Below the pieces are notes generated by a model. It was not told the origin of the DNA and did not search any database. It saw nothing but the letters and a program-made list of their open reading frames with translations. 64,000 bases of DNA from Alphaproteobacteria bacterium. Its GTDB lineage: Bacteria; Pseudomonadota; Alphaproteobacteria; MPNO01; UBA2964. The DNA is taken from contig WLWZ01000001.1 of NCBI GenBank assembly GCA_012103315.1, positions 620,001 through 684,000 on the forward strand, written 5' to 3'. A program made the position numbers and the translations under genes. Every line of letters starts with the position of its first letter. Position 1 is the stretch's first letter. Positions 62,912 to 64,000 of the stretch are shown one piece after another.

Positions 62912-64000
62912 CTAGGGGTTTGGTGGTCCAAATCCCGGGTGATCTGGAACGGGCTCGTTGGCTGTTAGAACCGTTGTGCCGGCAAATCGTTCTTTCCAGC
63001 GTTCAATGACTTCAGGATTAAAGACATTGTTTGGCACTTCACCGGCCAGTGCCTGCAATACAGCATTGGTTGCCCAGACGTAGCCTGGTCCCAGCCCGCT
63101 CGCCTGATTGGAGGACACCATATGCGGCGATAGGATTACCTTGTCACCAAGTTTTTTCAGTGGCGAATTGGTATCGATAGGCTCGTCGGCAAAGGCGTCA
63201 ATCGCTGCGGCGGCAATCACATCATTTTCCAAAGCCTCGGCCAATGCCGCTTCATCAACATTGGCGCCGCGCGATGTATTCACAAATATCGCCGTCGACT
63301 TCATCTTTGCGAACTTTTCGGCATCCATCAGCTTTGAGGTTTCTTTGGTATTTACGCAATGCATGCTGACGATGTCGGATTCCGCCAATAACGTATCCAT
63401 ATCTACTTTTTCGACGCCGTTGCGCATGAAACGTTCATCGTCGATATAGGGATCTGTCGCGATAATACGCATGCGCCATGGCGCAAAGAGTTGCGCTACT
63501 CGGGCACCGATCCGACCCAAGCCAATGAGGCCTAATGTAAGGCCTGGATAATCGTCAGTGGTGCGCCGACCTAAATATTGGCCCATAAGGCCAGGATCAC
63601 GCCAATCACCGCTTTTAACGGCGGCATCGCGTTGGTTGAGTTTTTTGATAGTTGCGAGAATAAAGGCAACTGTGCCCTCCGCAACGCCGTAACAATTGGA
63701 TTCGGTTGGCGCATGGCATACTAGAATACCGAGCTCTGTTGCGGCGTCGACGTCGATATCATCAGTACCAACGGTACATTTGGCGACGACTCTCAGGTTG
63801 GGGCTGGATTCCATAATGGTACGCGTAATAGGACTCGATCGGATAGACGTTCCCATCAGGGCATCGGCTTCCTCGGCCATTCCAATCATATCTTGTTCAT
63901 TGTCGCCTTGCGGGGAGTGCCAATCCGCTTGCCCCATAGAGAGATCACACCCGTATTTCTCCAGCTTTTGGTGGCATTCATCTGCCTGATCGACGGGCGC
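62912..64000 (-). CDS. D-2-hydroxyacid dehydrogenase, partial
   Basis: At least 362 residues are visible; the frame is open to the right edge, so the N-terminus is missing. It has the NAD-binding GLIGLGRIGARVAQLF motif, the VNTSRGANVDEAALAEAL region and the catalytic histidine region SPHMVSSN. It belongs to the D-isomer-specific 2-hydroxyacid dehydrogenases and is related to SerA but lacks its ACT domain. The substrate could be a glyoxylate- or hydroxypyruvate-like compound. It has the conserved SIRSSPITRTIMESSP segment and a proline-rich C-terminus (NPEVIERW...PDHPGFGPPNP). Confidence 0.85.
   Translation of the reverse strand, partial: APVDQADECHQKLEKYGCDLSMGQADWHSPQGDNEQDMIGMAEEADALMGTSIRSSPITRTIMESSPNLRVVAKCTVGTDDIDVDAATELGILVCHAPTESNCYGVAEGTVAFILATIKKLNQRDAAVKSGDWRDPGLMGQYLGRRTTDDYPGLTLGLIGLGRIGARVAQLFAPWRMRIIATDPYIDDERFMRNGVEKVDMDTLLAESDIVSMHCVNTKETSKLMDAEKFAKMKSTAIFVNTSRGANVDEAALAEALENDVIAAAAIDAFADEPIDTNSPLKKLGDKVILSPHMVSSNQASGLGPGYVWATNAVLQALAGEVPNNVFNPEVIERWKERFAGTTVLTANEPVPDHPGFGPPNP

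Noticed and set aside
1..64000. Prophage, insertion sequences, CRISPR arrays, toxin-antitoxin pairs or restriction systems.
   Set aside because: No transposase, integrase, phage structural, Cas, toxin or methylase/nuclease motifs were seen on either strand.

Overview
The window looks like ordinary chromosome of a free-living alphaproteobacterium, probably a Rhodospirillales-like lineage of moderate GC content. This rests on gene content and order, not on a database search: a three-subunit cytochrome bc1 operon, HisZ next to PurA, RluD next to RpoH with a second RpoH-like sigma factor elsewhere, a MidA/NDUFAF7 methyltransferase, UbiK-YbjN-ProC, and small proteins such as DUF1285, DUF6111 and DUF6476. 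I saw no rRNA, CRISPR array, insertion sequence or integrase. One tRNA, tRNA-Glu(CTC), is present.

Layout. 1-4.4 kb: a leftward MoxR AAA+ / DUF58 / BatA-DUF4159 envelope cluster, cut by the left edge. 4.4-7.1 kb: DUF1285, a Nudix CoA pyrophosphatase, DUF6111 and the CCA-adding enzyme. 7.1-9.0 kb: an exported unknown protein, HemF and TrmL. 9.2-11.9 kb: petABC, ending in a clear terminator. 12-16 kb: mtnP, mtnA and a class II aldolase fused to a short-chain dehydrogenase, which looks like a methylthioadenosine salvage shunt. 16-26.9 kb: a long leftward housekeeping block (dienelactone hydrolase, ychF, pth, rplY, prs, a lipoprotein, pgeF, midA, lgt, hldD, fhs). 27-34 kb: ubiK, ybjN, proC, an RpoH-like sigma factor, a TetR-type regulator, an SGNH hydrolase and an EnvZ/OmpR-type pair. 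34-37.5 kb: a structured leader, serC, serA and a carbonic-anhydrase-like protein lacking zinc ligands. 37.5-39.4 kb: a ring-hydroxylating dioxygenase (alpha and beta) without electron-transfer partners. 39.5-42 kb: hisZ and purA. 42-44.7 kb: a tail-anchored pseudokinase and a membrane partner. 44.7-47.2 kb: rpoH, rluD, DUF6476 and tRNA-Glu.

47.2-61 kb is accessory in character. It holds an exported von Willebrand A protein with four tandem repeat domains, an MFS transporter next to a TauD-type dioxygenase, an orphan Mla-type ATPase, a small potassium channel and a DEAD-box helicase. These are followed by a metabolic cluster: a fumarate-reductase-like flavoprotein, a cupin and a two-subunit thiamine-diphosphate decarboxylase face a zinc-ribbon microprotein, a second TauD-type dioxygenase and a second cupin. 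61-64 kb returns to queuosine functions (VUT transporter, QueC), two small membrane proteins and a 2-hydroxyacid dehydrogenase cut by the right edge.

The strongest candidates for something undescribed are the 55.7-60.9 kb decarboxylase/dioxygenase/cupin cluster, the pseudokinase-membrane pair, the mtnP-mtnA-aldolase::dehydrogenase operon and the zinc-ligand-less carbonic anhydrase homologue.
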